Below, piece by piece: positions 9,617-18,333 of a stretch of 64,000 nt of DNA. Numbering within the stretch: position 1 is the stretch's first letter; each line of letters starts with the position of its first letter. Origin of the DNA: Gloeothece verrucosa PCC 7822 (GTDB lineage Bacteria > Cyanobacteriota > Cyanobacteriia > Cyanobacteriales > Microcystaceae); assembly GCF_000147335.1 (NCBI RefSeq), contig NC_014501.1, positions 5,448,501 to 5,512,500 of the forward strand, given 5' to 3'. The notes beneath the pieces are model-generated. The model was given only the letters and a program-made list of their open reading frames with translations. It was not told the origin of the DNA and did not search any database. Both the position numbers and the translations under genes were made by a program.

Positions 9617-10555
9617 TCAAGGATGATGTTTTCTCAAGGCTTGCTCTAAATTTTCTGCTATCTCTAACAAAATTGGATTAGTCACAGGGGTTAAAATGGG
9701 AACTCCTAAAAAACCATGTATTAACCCTGGATAACATTTATGAAAAACATTAACTCCTGCCTGTTGTAATTTGGCTGCATAAATTTCTGCTTCAGAACGT
9801 AAAATGTCATATTCCACAGTATAGATCGATGCCGGGGGTAAACCTCCTAAAAATTCTGCTTGTAGCGGCGACACTAAAGGACTATTTCCGGCTTCGGGAT
9901 GGGGCAGATAATGCTGCCAAAACCAGACCATATCCTCTGGCGTTAAACCATATCCTACTGCATATTCAAGATAGGAAGGAGTATCATTTGCATAATTAGT
10001 AACTGGATAAATTAATAATTGATGAATTAAAGAAAATTCTCCCCGATCACGTGCCATTAAGGCTACTACGGCGGCTAAATTGGCTCCTGCACTATCTCCG
10101 GCAATGGCCAGTTGTTGAGGATTTCCTCTTAATTGATCAGCATGACGACTCGCCCATAAAGTTGCTGCATAAGCATCTTCTACCCCCGCCGGAAATTTAT
10201 TTTCAGGCCCCAGACGATAATCGACGGAAACTACGACACACTGCGCTTGTTTGCATAAAATTCGACAAGTTCCGTCTGCCATTTCTAGATTTCCCAGTAC
10301 CCATCCCCCACCATGCAAGTAAACTACTACCGGAAAAGGAGGAGTGCCAGATGGTGTGTAAATCCGTAAAGCTACAGGGACCGGATAATTAGGTAATAGA
10401 CGTTCTGAGATTTCAGCAACCTTTACCTGTCGATTAGGATTGAGTTTATACCCCATAGCGGCTAACTTTCTTGCATCTTGGGGACTTAATTGGTTTAGGG
10501 TTGGTAATTGTTGATATTGTTGGAGGAAATCCTTAACTTCGGGTAACAGAGGCAT
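9617..10555 (-). CDS. Alpha/beta hydrolase, hormone-sensitive-lipase-like esterase
   Basis: This is a 312-residue esterase of the HSL (bacterial family IV) type. The oxyanion-hole motif is YLHGGGWVLGN, the nucleophile elbow is GDSAGANLAA, the acid is in YDILRSEAE and the catalytic His is in HGFLGVP near the C-terminus. It would hydrolyse short-chain carboxylic esters in the cytoplasm. The frame extends to a TTG at 10591, but the ATG at 10555 gives MPLLPEVKDFLQQ, the usual start of this family, and is preferred. The stop codon overlaps the alternative TTG start of the CaxA gene, so the two genes probably form an operon. Confidence 0.85.
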   Translation of the reverse strand: MPLLPEVKDFLQQYQQLPTLNQLSPQDARKLAAMGYKLNPNRQVKVAEISERLLPNYPVPVALRIYTPSGTPPFPVVVYLHGGGWVLGNLEMADGTCRILCKQAQCVVVSVDYRLGPENKFPAGVEDAYAATLWASRHADQLRGNPQQLAIAGDSAGANLAAVVALMARDRGEFSLIHQLLIYPVTNYANDTPSYLEYAVGYGLTPEDMVWFWQHYLPHPEAGNSPLVSPLQAEFLGGLPPASIYTVEYDILRSEAEIYAAKLQQAGVNVFHKCYPGLIHGFLGVPILTPVTNPILLEIAENLEQALRKHHP

Positions 10556-10619
10556 AATCGCTTCAAATTTGAGGGTTAGAAACTTTGACAAAAAATTCCT
10601 GAATATGCCTAAAATATCA

Positions 10620-10645
10620 AACTCAGGCCATAGACGACCTGAGTT
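10620..10645. promoter_or_regulatory. Inverted repeat between divergent genes
   Basis: AACTCAGG and CCTGAGTT (10620-10627 and 10638-10645) form an 8-bp inverted repeat with a 10-base spacer. It lies 65 bases before the esterase start and 129 bases before the aminotransferase start. Because the flanking genes diverge, an operator is as plausible as a hairpin. No protein is implied by the sequence. Confidence 0.3.
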
Positions 10646-10773
10646 CGGGGCTTGTTATATACCAGCTATTTATAGTTTTGGGTGCTGGCGGTTTTAAAAT
10701 TTATTGATATAGTAAGATACACTAAGTTTTTAGGTATTTTCCGAAAATTTTATATTTTCTTAATTATTTGCTC

Positions 10774-11565
10774 ATGTTTTGGTATAACGGTGAATTGGTG
10801 GATGGGGAAAGTTTATGTTTGAACATTACTGATCCGGGATTAATTTATGGGGCGACGGTTTTTACCACCCTGCGAGTCTATGATCAGTCTTTGGATCACC
10901 CTTTAACTCATTGGCAATCTCACTGTGATCGCCTTCACAGGAGCATAGAGGTGTTTGGCTGGCAATTTCCCGACTGGAAGCGAATTAGACAAGGAGCGGC
11001 ATTATTATCAGATTATCCAGTTTTAAGGATAGTTATCTTTGCCGATGGGCGAGAATGGATTACGGGACGAACTTTAGCCCCAGATTTAGAACAACGTCAA
11101 CAACAGGGGATTAGAGGATGGGTGGCTGAAGATACTCTGTTTCAACGTTCTTTAGCCGCTCATAAAACGGGTAACTATTTAGGCGCGTGGTTAGCACTTC
11201 AGAAAGCCCAACAATTAGGGGCACAAGAGGCGATTTTAATCGATAGTCAGGGTAATTGGTTAGAAACCTCTACCGGGAATTTATGGGGCTGGAAAAACGG
11301 CTGTTGGTGGACTCCTGCACTCAGAGGAGAGATTTTACCGGGGATAGGGCGATCCCATCTTTTAGCGGCTTTAGAGAGTCAGGATATTGCTGTAGCGCAA
11401 AATGAATGGACTCCTGATTTTATCGAAGATTTAGAAGTGATTGCTTATAGTAATTGTGTGGTAGAAATGGTTCCTTTTGCCACTATTTTATCCCCACAAG
11501 GGAAATTAACTTTCAAGACTTCTCATGCGGCTTTAGAACAATTACGGAATATAGTCCTTAGTTAA
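10774..11565 (+). CDS. pabC: Class IV PLP aminotransferase, probably aminodeoxychorismate lyase
   Basis: About 263 residues with the fold-type IV pattern: an N-terminal FWYNGELVDGE strand, the phrase GLIYGATVFTTLRVY, the PLP-lysine region HKTGNYLGAWLALQKAQ, EAILIDSQGNWLETSTGNLW and the glycine-rich LRGEILPGIGR. The family holds branched-chain and D-amino acid aminotransferases and PabC, which splits aminodeoxychorismate to p-aminobenzoate and pyruvate in folate synthesis. The small size and the sequence around HKTGNYL favour PabC. The frame can begin at TTG 10768, but ATG 10774 gives MFWYNGE and is preferred. The stop overlaps an ATG that could start the next gene (TAATG). Confidence 0.75.
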   Translation: MFWYNGELVDGESLCLNITDPGLIYGATVFTTLRVYDQSLDHPLTHWQSHCDRLHRSIEVFGWQFPDWKRIRQGAALLSDYPVLRIVIFADGREWITGRTLAPDLEQRQQQGIRGWVAEDTLFQRSLAAHKTGNYLGAWLALQKAQQLGAQEAILIDSQGNWLETSTGNLWGWKNGCWWTPALRGEILPGIGRSHLLAALESQDIAVAQNEWTPDFIEDLEVIAYSNCVVEMVPFATILSPQGKLTFKTSHAALEQLRNIVLS

Positions 11566-11624
11566 TGATTCAAGCTAAAGGAGAAGGGATTATAAATCTT
11601 ATAAATCTGAAAAAAAAAGGCTTT

Positions 11625-12224
11625 ATGACTCGATTAGAATCGTCAATTGTTGAACCAATCCGTCTTGATTTTAGTCCCATCCATCTCAGCGACGAACAAT
11701 TCTATCAACTATGTCTTGCTAATCCAGAGCAACCTTTAGAATTAACAGCAACAGGAGTATTAATTATTATGTCTCCAGTGGGTGGAGAAAGTGGAAAGCG
11801 CGAAATGCACTTAGGGAGTCAAGTTTATAATTGGAACACTCAAACCCAGTTAGGGGAAGTTTTTAGTTCTTCTACGGTTTTTCGACTCCCTCTCGGTGGA
11901 CAGAGATCGCCTGATGTTGCATGGATAAAACTAGAGCGCTGGAATGTTCTTACCCCAGAACAACAGCAGAAATTCCCACCAATTGCACCGGATTTTCTCA
12001 TTGAGTTACGTTCCCATACTGACAAGTTATCCGATCTCCAAGAAAAAATGTTAGAGTATCAAGCTAATGGAGTTCGCTTAGGTTTACTGATTAATCCTCA
12101 AGAGCGGCAAGTAGAAATTTATAGAGTAAATAGAGAGGTAGAAATTTTACAATCGCCCACAGAAGTCAGTGGTGAAGAAGTATTACCAGGATTTATTTTA
12201 GACTTGAGCAAAATTTGGATATAA
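11625..12224 (+). CDS. Uma2-family (DUF820) restriction-endonuclease-fold protein
   Basis: About 199 residues with the usual Uma2 sequence: IRLDFSPIHLSDEQFYQLC, ELTATGVLIIMSPVGGESG, SPDVAWI and PDFLIELRS, followed by KMLEYQANGVRLGLLINPQ. The PD-(D/E)xK core is D (SPDVAW), E (LIELRS) with a nearby Lys/Gln. This family is hugely expanded in cyanobacteria and its targets are unknown. The frame also has an ATG at 11565 overlapping the pabC stop, which would add 20 residues (MIQAKGEGIINLINLKKKGF). Homologous Uma2 proteins begin close to MTRLESS, so 11625 is chosen. The TAATG overlap keeps the longer form possible. Confidence 0.8.
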   Translation: MTRLESSIVEPIRLDFSPIHLSDEQFYQLCLANPEQPLELTATGVLIIMSPVGGESGKREMHLGSQVYNWNTQTQLGEVFSSSTVFRLPLGGQRSPDVAWIKLERWNVLTPEQQQKFPPIAPDFLIELRSHTDKLSDLQEKMLEYQANGVRLGLLINPQERQVEIYRVNREVEILQSPTEVSGEEVLPGFILDLSKIWI

Positions 12225-12254
12225 AAAAAATTTAAGGTGAGCATTGCCCACCTT
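12222..12254 (-). terminator. Rho-independent terminator of ndhCKJ
   Basis: On the minus strand AAGGTG-GGC pairs with GC-TCACCTT around an AAT loop (12234-12254), followed at once by AAATTTTTTTTAT. It lies 54 bases after the ndhJ stop. The core is the same GGTGGGCA/TGCCCACC repeat seen at 4926. Confidence 0.8.
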
Positions 12255-12307
12255 AGAAAATGAACTCCCCCACTATAAGAAGGAAGAAAAATTCTGGCAA
12301 GATTGAG

Positions 12308-12847
12308 TTAAAAAGCGTCTTGTAACTCGTAAAAGTCTGGCGAAATATAATCTTTTCGCAACGGCCAACCGACCCAATCTTCCGGCATCAAAATGCGTTT
12401 GAGATTGGGATGTCCCTCATAGACAATGCCGTACATATCAAAACTTTCTCGTTCTTGCCAATCGGCTCCTTTCCAGATCCAATAAACAGAAGGAACTCTA
12501 GGATTATCGCGAGGCAAAAACACTTTTAGACGGAGTTCTTCGGGAGAATCTACATTATCCTCAACTTTGAGCAAGTGATAAAAACTGACCAATTCTTTAC
12601 CCGGCCCAAGGTCATAAGCGCCTTGACACTGAAGGTAATTAAACCCGTAAGCGTAAAGGGCCGTAGCAATAGGCAGTAAAAACTCTGCATCGACCTTAAT
12701 CAGTTCAATTCCCAAATGATCTTTTTCTAGGGACTGATGCTCAAAACCATTTTCCGTTAACCAACTCGAAGTTGGTCCTGCTTCGACAATGGCGGTTTCT
12801 TGAGAGGGTTCCTCGGTTACATTTTCGGGTTTATTTTCTTCAGCCAC
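12308..12847 (-). CDS. ndhJ: NADPH dehydrogenase-like (NDH-1) subunit J
   Basis: This 179-residue protein is the 30-kDa-type subunit (NuoC homologue) of the photosynthetic NDH-1 complex. The family block ESFDMYGIVYEGHPNLKRILMPEDWVGWPLRKDY is intact at about 132-167. It sits in the peripheral arm on the cytoplasmic side of the thylakoid, where NDH-1 takes electrons from ferredoxin for respiration and cyclic flow. The start is a GTG that overlaps the ndhK 3' end by 8 bases, so translation is probably coupled. The first 30 residues are acidic and low in complexity. It is last in ndhC-ndhK-ndhJ, followed by a terminator. Confidence 0.96.
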   Translation of the reverse strand: MAEENKPENVTEEPSQETAIVEAGPTSSWLTENGFEHQSLEKDHLGIELIKVDAEFLLPIATALYAYGFNYLQCQGAYDLGPGKELVSFYHLLKVEDNVDSPEELRLKVFLPRDNPRVPSVYWIWKGADWQERESFDMYGIVYEGHPNLKRILMPEDWVGWPLRKDYISPDFYELQDAF

Positions 12848-13586
12848 GATCTACTACTTCCTTTTCTTGCTTGGAGGTCAATAAAGCGGGAGGAACGGGC
12901 ATTCCCATTGCTTCAGTTAGTTCTAAAGGTGGAGCCTGACGAGTTTGAGAGCGTAGGTATTGACCCGTCAAAATGGGGGAAACCTCTTTCATTTTGTGAG
13001 TAGTGCTGTAGTAGCGATGGGTTTGTTCAGGACGCACTTGAATCGAATCAGTAGCGACTTTTTTGCGTAATTTAATGATGGCATCAAAAATCGCTTCAGG
13101 GCGAGGAGGACAACCCGGAATATACACATCTACGGGAATGAGTTTATCTACCCCTCTAACGGCGGTGGTGGAGTCGCTACTAAACATCCCGCCAGTAATG
13201 GTACAAGCGCCCATAGCGATGACATATTTAGGGTCTGGCATTTGTTCATAAAGCCGTACTAAGGCCGGTCCCATCTTCATGGTAATCGTGCCAGCAGTAA
13301 TAATTAAATCGGCTTGTCTGGGGCTAGAACGAGGGACTAAGCCAAAACGGTCAAAGTCAAAGCGAGAACCAATTAAAGCCGCAAATTCGATAAAACAACA
13401 AGCTGTTCCATACAACATCGGCCAAAGACTAGAAAGTCTAGCCCAGTTGTAGAGGTCATCAACCGTCGTTAGGATGACGTTTTCAGAAAGGTCTTGAGTG
13501 ACTTTAGTACGATTGATCGGGTTGAGGATCTGTTCTTTTTGTTGCTGAATGAAGAGATCGCTTTGAGTGGTTGGATTTGGACTCAT
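12840..13586 (-). CDS. ndhK: NDH-1 subunit K (iron-sulfur protein)
   Basis: About 248 residues, homologous to NuoB. The Cys ligands for the N2 [4Fe-4S] cluster are visible in YGTACCFIEF, GACTITGGMF and IPGCPPRPEA, so the cluster is intact. It carries electrons to the plastoquinone site of NDH-1. The frame extends to a TTG at 13610, but ATG 13586 (MSPNPTTQSD) is the more likely start. It is the middle gene of the ndhCKJ operon, 78 bp after ndhC. The extended C-terminal tail after RYYSTTHKMK is normal for cyanobacterial NdhK. Confidence 0.96.
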   Translation of the reverse strand: MSPNPTTQSDLFIQQQKEQILNPINRTKVTQDLSENVILTTVDDLYNWARLSSLWPMLYGTACCFIEFAALIGSRFDFDRFGLVPRSSPRQADLIITAGTITMKMGPALVRLYEQMPDPKYVIAMGACTITGGMFSSDSTTAVRGVDKLIPVDVYIPGCPPRPEAIFDAIIKLRKKVATDSIQVRPEQTHRYYSTTHKMKEVSPILTGQYLRSQTRQAPPLELTEAMGMPVPPALLTSKQEKEVVDRG

Positions 13587-13664
13587 GGTTTTTTCAAAGT
13601 TAGAATACAACTAGGGAGTCAAATAAATCAAGACGGGGAGCAAGACACCCCAAGGGGAGAACGT

Positions 13665-14027
13665 CTAAGACCATTCTAGTGCGCCTTTTCTCCAGGCATA
13701 GACGAGCGCCACCACTAGAATCGCAATGAAAATTAGGGCTTCAATAAAAGCCAAGACTCCCAAACGATTAAACGCCACTGCCCAAGGGTAGAGAAATACT
13801 GTTTCCACGTCAAACACCACAAAAACTAGGGCAAACATATAGTAACGGATGTTGAATTGAATCCAAGCGCCACCAATTGGTTCCATCCCAGATTCGTAGG
13901 TAGTACGCCGCTCAGGGCCTCCACCACTGGGACGCAAGAGTTTTGAGGCGGTTAGAGCTAAGATGGGCACTAAGCTACAAGTTAGTAGGAAGCCGAGTAA
14001 ATATTCGTAACCACTGAGGACAAACAC
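13665..14027 (-). CDS. ndhC: NDH-1 subunit C (NADH-plastoquinone oxidoreductase subunit 3)
   Basis: This 120-residue membrane subunit (NuoA homologue) has three transmembrane helices at about 6-28, 62-84 and 91-113. The conserved loop KLLRPSGGGPERRTTYESGMEPIGGAWIQF lies between helices 1 and 2. The start is a GTG with AGGAG 12 bases upstream, and MFVLSGYEYLLGF is the standard N-terminus of the family. First gene of ndhC-ndhK-ndhJ; the promoter should lie in the 259 bp between 14028 and the lptF/G gene end. Confidence 0.96.
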   Translation of the reverse strand: MFVLSGYEYLLGFLLTCSLVPILALTASKLLRPSGGGPERRTTYESGMEPIGGAWIQFNIRYYMFALVFVVFDVETVFLYPWAVAFNRLGVLAFIEALIFIAILVVALVYAWRKGALEWS

Positions 14028-14286
14028 GATTTAATTATTACTCCTGTGCTAGACTCACTCCAGTCATCAGAAAAGACTGATGTTTATATTTCTTCACTAA
14101 TTATGTATTATAAGGGTTTTATTCTAACGCTATTGTTTTAAAGATTTTATGGTTCGGTTTACTTTCACTGGTGAGCAGTGCTGCTCCCGATGACAAGGAG
14201 CTAACCCGGATTGTCCTGTAGTTTTTTAAATTAATTCTATTAAGATTTATCTATGGCTCTGGCTGAGGCGCTATGGGGGAGTGGCT

Positions 14287-15453
14287 TTATTTAGCGGTTT
14301 GGACTAATAAACTCATGGCTGCCAACAGTCCTAAAATATTAGGAAGCCAAGCGGATACCGTCGGCGTAACAATTCCCCAAATTCCCATCGAACTCGTTAT
14401 AAAAGAGAGTAAATAGTAAGAGAAAATTAACACAATGCAGACTCCAAAGCTGGTAGCTTTATTGGTATTTTGAGGTTTTAATCCTATAGCAGAACCGATC
14501 AAACCAAATACGATACAAACAAAAGGTAAAGCGTATTTTTCTTGAATTCTTACTTCAACTTTTCTCGCTCTCTGGTCATTTTTACTTAACTTGACGATTT
14601 TTAAATATTCTTTAGCTTCAGCGATGCTCATATCGGCTGGATTTTGTTTTCTTTTAGCGATATCAAGCGGCGCTCTGGGCAGATCAAGTTGTTGATGTTC
14701 AAATCTGACAATATTTCTATAGGAGCCATCAGGAGCAATTAAATAAATTGTTCCATTATAAAAATCCCAACTATTTTGATCCACATTCCAGATGGCTGAC
14801 TGAGAAGTAACAATTTGGTTAACTCCCGGTTGAGAACGATCCAAAATGGTTAACCCCTGCATTTGTTGCCCATCAAATTTTTCAGCATAAAATAGACGGG
14901 TTAATATGGTTTGATCTCGTCCATTGTCTTGAGTAATTTTTTTATATTCAGGATATATAATATTATCTTCTACTTGTAAAGGTTTATCTTGTTTTAGAGC
15001 ATCTGCTAAAATGCTTTTAGCCTGTTGAGTGGCTTGAGGAGCCACATAATCACTAAAGAAAAAGGTGGTTCCCGTTACCATCAAACTGAGAATGAGACTG
15101 GGGACGAGTAACCGATAAGGACTGATGCCAATGCTACGGAAAGCAATCAATTCACTATCACTGGCAAGGCGGCTATAACCCATTAGAGTTGCTAAAAGAA
15201 TTGACATCGGAAAAGCTAAGACAACAAACTCGGGCATTTTTAACATCAAAATTTGCAAAGCAATGCTAATAGATAATCCCGATTCTGTCACTTTCCGAAC
15301 GATATCAAATAAAGTCCCAATAGCAATTCCTAGAGAAGTAAACAATCCCATTCCAAACAAAAAAGGGATGAATAATTCCATAAATACATAGCTATCTACA
15401 CTAGGGATTTTAGGAATTAACCTAGCTGAAAACTTAAAGACATCGCTTTTCAT
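14287..15453 (-). CDS. LptF/LptG-family permease for lipopolysaccharide export
   Basis: The 388-residue protein has the YjgP/YjgQ layout: three N-terminal helices (about 26-50, 62-90, 108-128), a periplasmic beta-rich domain (about 135-270), and three C-terminal helices (about 305-385). The phrases VVLAFPMSILLATLMGYSRL and DSELIAFRSIGIS (the coupling helix region) are typical. It would form the membrane part of the Lpt ABC transporter, pulling LPS from the inner membrane. Cyanobacteria often have a single LptF/G gene working as a homodimer; that is an inference here. It begins 8 bp after lptB, in the order lptA-lptB-lptF/G. Confidence 0.9.
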   Translation of the reverse strand: MKSDVFKFSARLIPKIPSVDSYVFMELFIPFLFGMGLFTSLGIAIGTLFDIVRKVTESGLSISIALQILMLKMPEFVVLAFPMSILLATLMGYSRLASDSELIAFRSIGISPYRLLVPSLILSLMVTGTTFFFSDYVAPQATQQAKSILADALKQDKPLQVEDNIIYPEYKKITQDNGRDQTILTRLFYAEKFDGQQMQGLTILDRSQPGVNQIVTSQSAIWNVDQNSWDFYNGTIYLIAPDGSYRNIVRFEHQQLDLPRAPLDIAKRKQNPADMSIAEAKEYLKIVKLSKNDQRARKVEVRIQEKYALPFVCIVFGLIGSAIGLKPQNTNKATSFGVCIVLIFSYYLLSFITSSMGIWGIVTPTVSAWLPNILGLLAAMSLLVQTAK

Positions 15454-15461
15454 GTTTCATC

Positions 15462-16190
15462 TCACAGTTGAAAGTTATCTCCTAAATAATACTGACGAAC
15501 CAGAGGGTTATTATAGAGTTCTTCTGAGCTTCCGGCAGCTAAAATTTGTCCGTCTCGCATAATATAAGAGCGATTAGTAATGGCTAAGGTTTCCCGTACA
15601 TTATGATCGGTAATTAAAATGCCCATGCCGCGCTCGCGCAGTTGTGCAATAATGGTTTGAATTTCAGCCACAGCAATGGGATCAACGCCAGCAAAGGGTT
15701 CATCTAATAGTAAAAATTTTGGGCCGTGAGTTCCCACTGCTAAAGCTCGAGCTAACTCGGTTCGGCGGCGTTCTCCTCCTGAAATATAGGCCCCTTTAGT
15801 GTTAGCTACCCTTTCTAAACGGAATTCTCTTAATAGCTCTTGTAATCTGATATTTTTTTGATAATGAGGAATTTTAGATTGCTCTAAAGCCAATAGAATA
15901 TTTTCTTTGACGCTCAAATAGCGAAAAACACTGGCTTGCTGAGTCATATAACCGAGTCCTAAGTGGGCCCGTCGATGGAGCGGCATAGCGGTGATTTCCT
16001 GCTTTTCTAGCCAAACTTTGCCCTGATTAGGTTTAATTAAGCCAGTAGCAATGTAGAAAGTCGTCGTTTTGCCTGCCCCATTGGGACCGAGCAACCCGAC
16101 GATTTCACCACTATCAACGCGAATACTAACTCGATTAACGATTGTGCGTTTTCCGTAGGATTTGTGAACGTTGTCTAGAATGAGTGTCAC
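15462..16190 (-). CDS. lptB: LPS export ABC transporter ATPase
   Basis: About 242 residues with a full ABC ATPase set: Walker A GPNGAGKTT, Q-loop region in MTQQASVFRYLSV, signature ISGGERRR (first residue Ile rather than Leu), Walker B FLLLDEPFAGVDP and the H-loop His in ITDHNVRET. The GERRR signature and FAGVDP are characteristic of LptB. It powers LPS extraction by the LptF/G protein encoded next door. The frame allows a TTG at 16196; GTG 16190 (MTLILDNVHKSYGKR) matches the family N-terminus and is chosen. Upstream is the LptA-like gene, 56 bp away. Confidence 0.94.
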   Translation of the reverse strand: MTLILDNVHKSYGKRTIVNRVSIRVDSGEIVGLLGPNGAGKTTTFYIATGLIKPNQGKVWLEKQEITAMPLHRRAHLGLGYMTQQASVFRYLSVKENILLALEQSKIPHYQKNIRLQELLREFRLERVANTKGAYISGGERRRTELARALAVGTHGPKFLLLDEPFAGVDPIAVAEIQTIIAQLRERGMGILITDHNVRETLAITNRSYIMRDGQILAAGSSEELYNNPLVRQYYLGDNFQL

Positions 16191-16246
16191 GATCAAAAAT
16201 GAGGATTAAGTGAGTGAGTCGAATAAACATCGGTGAGAGTTGTTCC

Positions 16247-16735
16247 CTAACGTCGCAAAGAGGGTGCCGGTTTGGCCGGTGCCGGTGGAGATTTGACGGG
16301 TTGGGGGGACTCTTGAACGATGTAAATCGATTCTACCTGCTGTTGGGGTTGGGGAGTAGCAATAAAACGACCTTCGTCAATGAGATAGGTCATGGTTTCT
16401 GCTCTCATACTATTTCCTTCTTGTAGCACGTAGACATTGCCACTCAAGACTAAACGACGTTCTCTGCTAAAATATTGAGCCTGAGCGCTCGTTCCTTGAA
16501 TGTTACGGGCCGGATAATAGAATTGTACATTCCCTCGAGCAGTGATCACTCCGGTTTCGGAATTGGCTTCTTGAACATCAGAGCGAACAGTTAAAGCACT
16601 CCCATTTGAGGGGGTTTGTGCTTCCGCTTCTTTGAGGGGGCTAGAAATACCGATTAAACCGATTAAAGATATAGGAATCAATAACCCATATTTCCACGAG
16701 CCTTTCATATTGATCAACCTAGGAAAGGACAACAT
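16247..16735 (-). CDS. lptA: LptA/OstA-like periplasmic LPS-binding protein
   Basis: The 162-residue protein has an N-terminal signal (basic MKGSWK, then a hydrophobic run about 14-30, cleavage near AEAQT). It continues with the OstA core GVITARGNVQFYYP and RRLVLSGNVYVLQEGNSMRAETMTYLIDEGRF, the repeating beta pattern of LptA. A Pro/Gln-rich tail (QPVKSPPAPAKPAPSLRR) ends it. It should bridge LPS through the periplasm. AGGAGA lies 7 bases before ATG 16735, which supports that start over the internal ATG at 16708. First gene of lptA-lptB-lptF/G. Confidence 0.87.
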   Translation of the reverse strand: MLSFPRLINMKGSWKYGLLIPISLIGLIGISSPLKEAEAQTPSNGSALTVRSDVQEANSETGVITARGNVQFYYPARNIQGTSAQAQYFSRERRLVLSGNVYVLQEGNSMRAETMTYLIDEGRFIATPQPQQQVESIYIVQESPQPVKSPPAPAKPAPSLRR

Positions 16736-16767
16736 TATCTTATCTCCTGTTTTAACAAATCAGATCT

Positions 16768-17169
16768 CTAATGATCGATCGTAACGATTTTTGGCAAACG
16801 TGGGAGGATTCCTCTTGACTCAGAAGCATTGAGTTTTTCTAGCACCTGCGAAAGTTGCTCGGGTCCGGTTTGTTGTAATGTTTGAAGTAACTCTTGAGAG
16901 TCTAGGACTAGACTTTCTACATCAATCCCTTGATAGGTCGGTTGATAGTGGTTGAGTTTTCTGAGTCCTTCTCCTAAAAGAATCACTGCACCTCGCCAGT
17001 TTTGGTTTTCTAGGTGGTAACAACCTACGGCAATCTGTAACATTCCTTGATAGAAAGTTTTAAGCGGCTCTGTAGAGTCCATCCACAAAGCCTCTAAGGT
17101 GTCGTGACAGGCATAAAATTCCTGCTCGTTAAATTCTTCCACAGCTTGTAACAAGGCTGCTGGTAACAT
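16768..17169 (-). CDS. DUF309-family protein
   Basis: 133 residues with the family pattern FNEQEFYACHDTLEALWMDS and LKTFYQGMLQIAVGCYHLENQNWRGAVILLGEGLRKL. This is an all-alpha fold with conserved E/H/D-type residues (E15, E17, H21, E25). The family is common in cyanobacteria and Bacillus, and its biochemical role is unknown. It starts 3 bases after the ftrC stop, so the two are co-transcribed; the conserved linkage is suggestive but does not define a role. Confidence 0.85.
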   Translation of the reverse strand: MLPAALLQAVEEFNEQEFYACHDTLEALWMDSTEPLKTFYQGMLQIAVGCYHLENQNWRGAVILLGEGLRKLNHYQPTYQGIDVESLVLDSQELLQTLQQTGPEQLSQVLEKLNASESRGILPRLPKIVTIDH

Positions 17170-17172
17170 TTG

Positions 17173-17523
17173 TCACCCCATGCTTGCTTTGATTTCTTTG
17201 ATGTACTCCAAAGAGATTTCCTGTTTGTCGCCCACAAAATCCATATCGGGTCTAATAAACAACATACAGTGACATTCTTTTCTCTCTCTCATGGGAACAC
17301 AAGGACAATTCCAATAAGTTTGTCTGACTTCTGCTTCTTTGTCCTCGTAGTGACGGCAGGGACACAGAGGAGAGCCTAACTCTTCTTTATGTCTGGCTAA
17401 TCCTTCAATGACTACTGCGGTTACTGAAGGTTCGCTACAAAAGTAAGTTCCTGTCAGTTTAGCGTATTTTTCGGCAAAGTTTTTCATTGCCTCTAAGGAT
17501 TTATCGGAGTCGGCTATGGTCAT
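17173..17523 (-). CDS. ftrC: Ferredoxin-thioredoxin reductase catalytic (beta) subunit
   Basis: This 116-residue protein has the seven Cys expected: C29, C54, C56, C73, C75, C84 and C86, in the motifs CPC, CPC and CHC. By comparison with the structurally known cyanobacterial enzyme, C56/C86 form the active disulfide and C54, C73, C75 and C84 bind the [4Fe-4S] cluster. It takes electrons one at a time from ferredoxin and reduces thioredoxin, linking light to redox control. The variable subunit (ftrV) is not in this window. It has an ATG start and is followed by the DUF309 gene after 3 bases. Confidence 0.97.
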   Translation of the reverse strand: MTIADSDKSLEAMKNFAEKYAKLTGTYFCSEPSVTAVVIEGLARHKEELGSPLCPCRHYEDKEAEVRQTYWNCPCVPMRERKECHCMLFIRPDMDFVGDKQEISLEYIKEIKASMG

Positions 17524-17782
17524 GATTTCTATCTAGTGATATATAGAGTGAATTGGGTTAACTTTGTTATCATAGTCTAGTTAATCGTACCTTAAGAAGG
17601 GCAAAAACGGCAGGTGAGACGGTAAAGTCTCTGAATCAGAGCATCAGTTGCCTTAGTAATCATTAATTATCACTATTCCTTAGTCATTTCAATTTTTTAA
17701 GCTTTTTTTCCATTTAATGCTCAAATAACTACAAAGAAATTCAAAGTAAAAATTCACGCCTGACTTAGGGCTGGCTCGAAAA

Positions 17783-18058
17783 ATGGTTATGCTAGGCGTT
17801 TTTTTGTTTTTTATTTATTTAATTAGTATCTGCTTATTAATATCTCGATGGCAGTCACAGGATAACCGTAAATGGTGGGTAAAAATTCTTACTAAAAATC
17901 CAGTTTGTATTTACTATTTTGGCCCTTTTGATACGGTGACTGAAGCTCAAGTGAGTCAACTCGATTACTCGAAAGACCTACAAGATGAAGGGGCACTATT
18001 GGTTACCATAAAAATAGAAAAATGTCAACCCAAAAAGTTAACAATTTGTCATGATTGA
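17783..18058 (+). CDS. DUF1816-family protein with N-terminal membrane segment
   Basis: 91 residues. Positions 3-21 are a hydrophobic helix (MLGVFLFFIYLISICLLIS). Positions 30-84 carry the DUF1816 pattern WWVKILTKNPVCIYYFGPFDTVTEAQ then DYSKDLQDEGA and VTIKIEKCQPKKLT. DUF1816 is a small cyanobacterial domain related in length and pattern to the CpcD-type phycobilisome linker fold, but its job is not known. The membrane anchor on this copy is unusual, since many DUF1816 proteins are soluble. It is monocistronic. Confidence 0.75.
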   Translation: MVMLGVFLFFIYLISICLLISRWQSQDNRKWWVKILTKNPVCIYYFGPFDTVTEAQVSQLDYSKDLQDEGALLVTIKIEKCQPKKLTICHD

Positions 18059-18207
18059 AGGGGGAACAAAATTCTGGGGAACAGGAACAAAAAATCGGCC
18101 TCACCTGGATGATAGAGGTGATAAGCTGTCACGCATATAAATTGTTCTTGGCGACAGGGGGTAGGGTGTGGGGAAAGGGTTAGAGGTTTATTGCTTAACT
18201 TGAGCAT

Positions 18208-18235
18208 ATTAAATTTAAATGCCTCTTAGCTTAAT
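18208..18235 (+). repeat. 28-base dispersed repeat, first copy
   Basis: Matches 56810-56837 at 27 of 28 positions. It lies between the DUF1816 and comF genes. Confidence 0.6.
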
Positions 18236-18261
18236 TTGGCGAAAATAAACGTAAAATGAGG

Positions 18262-18311
18262 TTATGGTGGTCAGTTTTTAGCTTTCTCTGAATGATGACC
18301 ACTGACTGACA
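18262..18311 (+). repeat. Imperfect inverted repeat with heptad-type motifs upstream of comF
   Basis: GGTGGTCAGT (from about 18265) and ATGACCACTGACTGAC (18294-18310) are imperfect reverse complements that flank a short loop. The arms use the same GTCAGTGG/CCACTGAC words as the repeats in the ribosomal cluster. Confidence 0.4.
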
Positions 18312-18333
18312 AGGATTTGTTAATTCATTATTG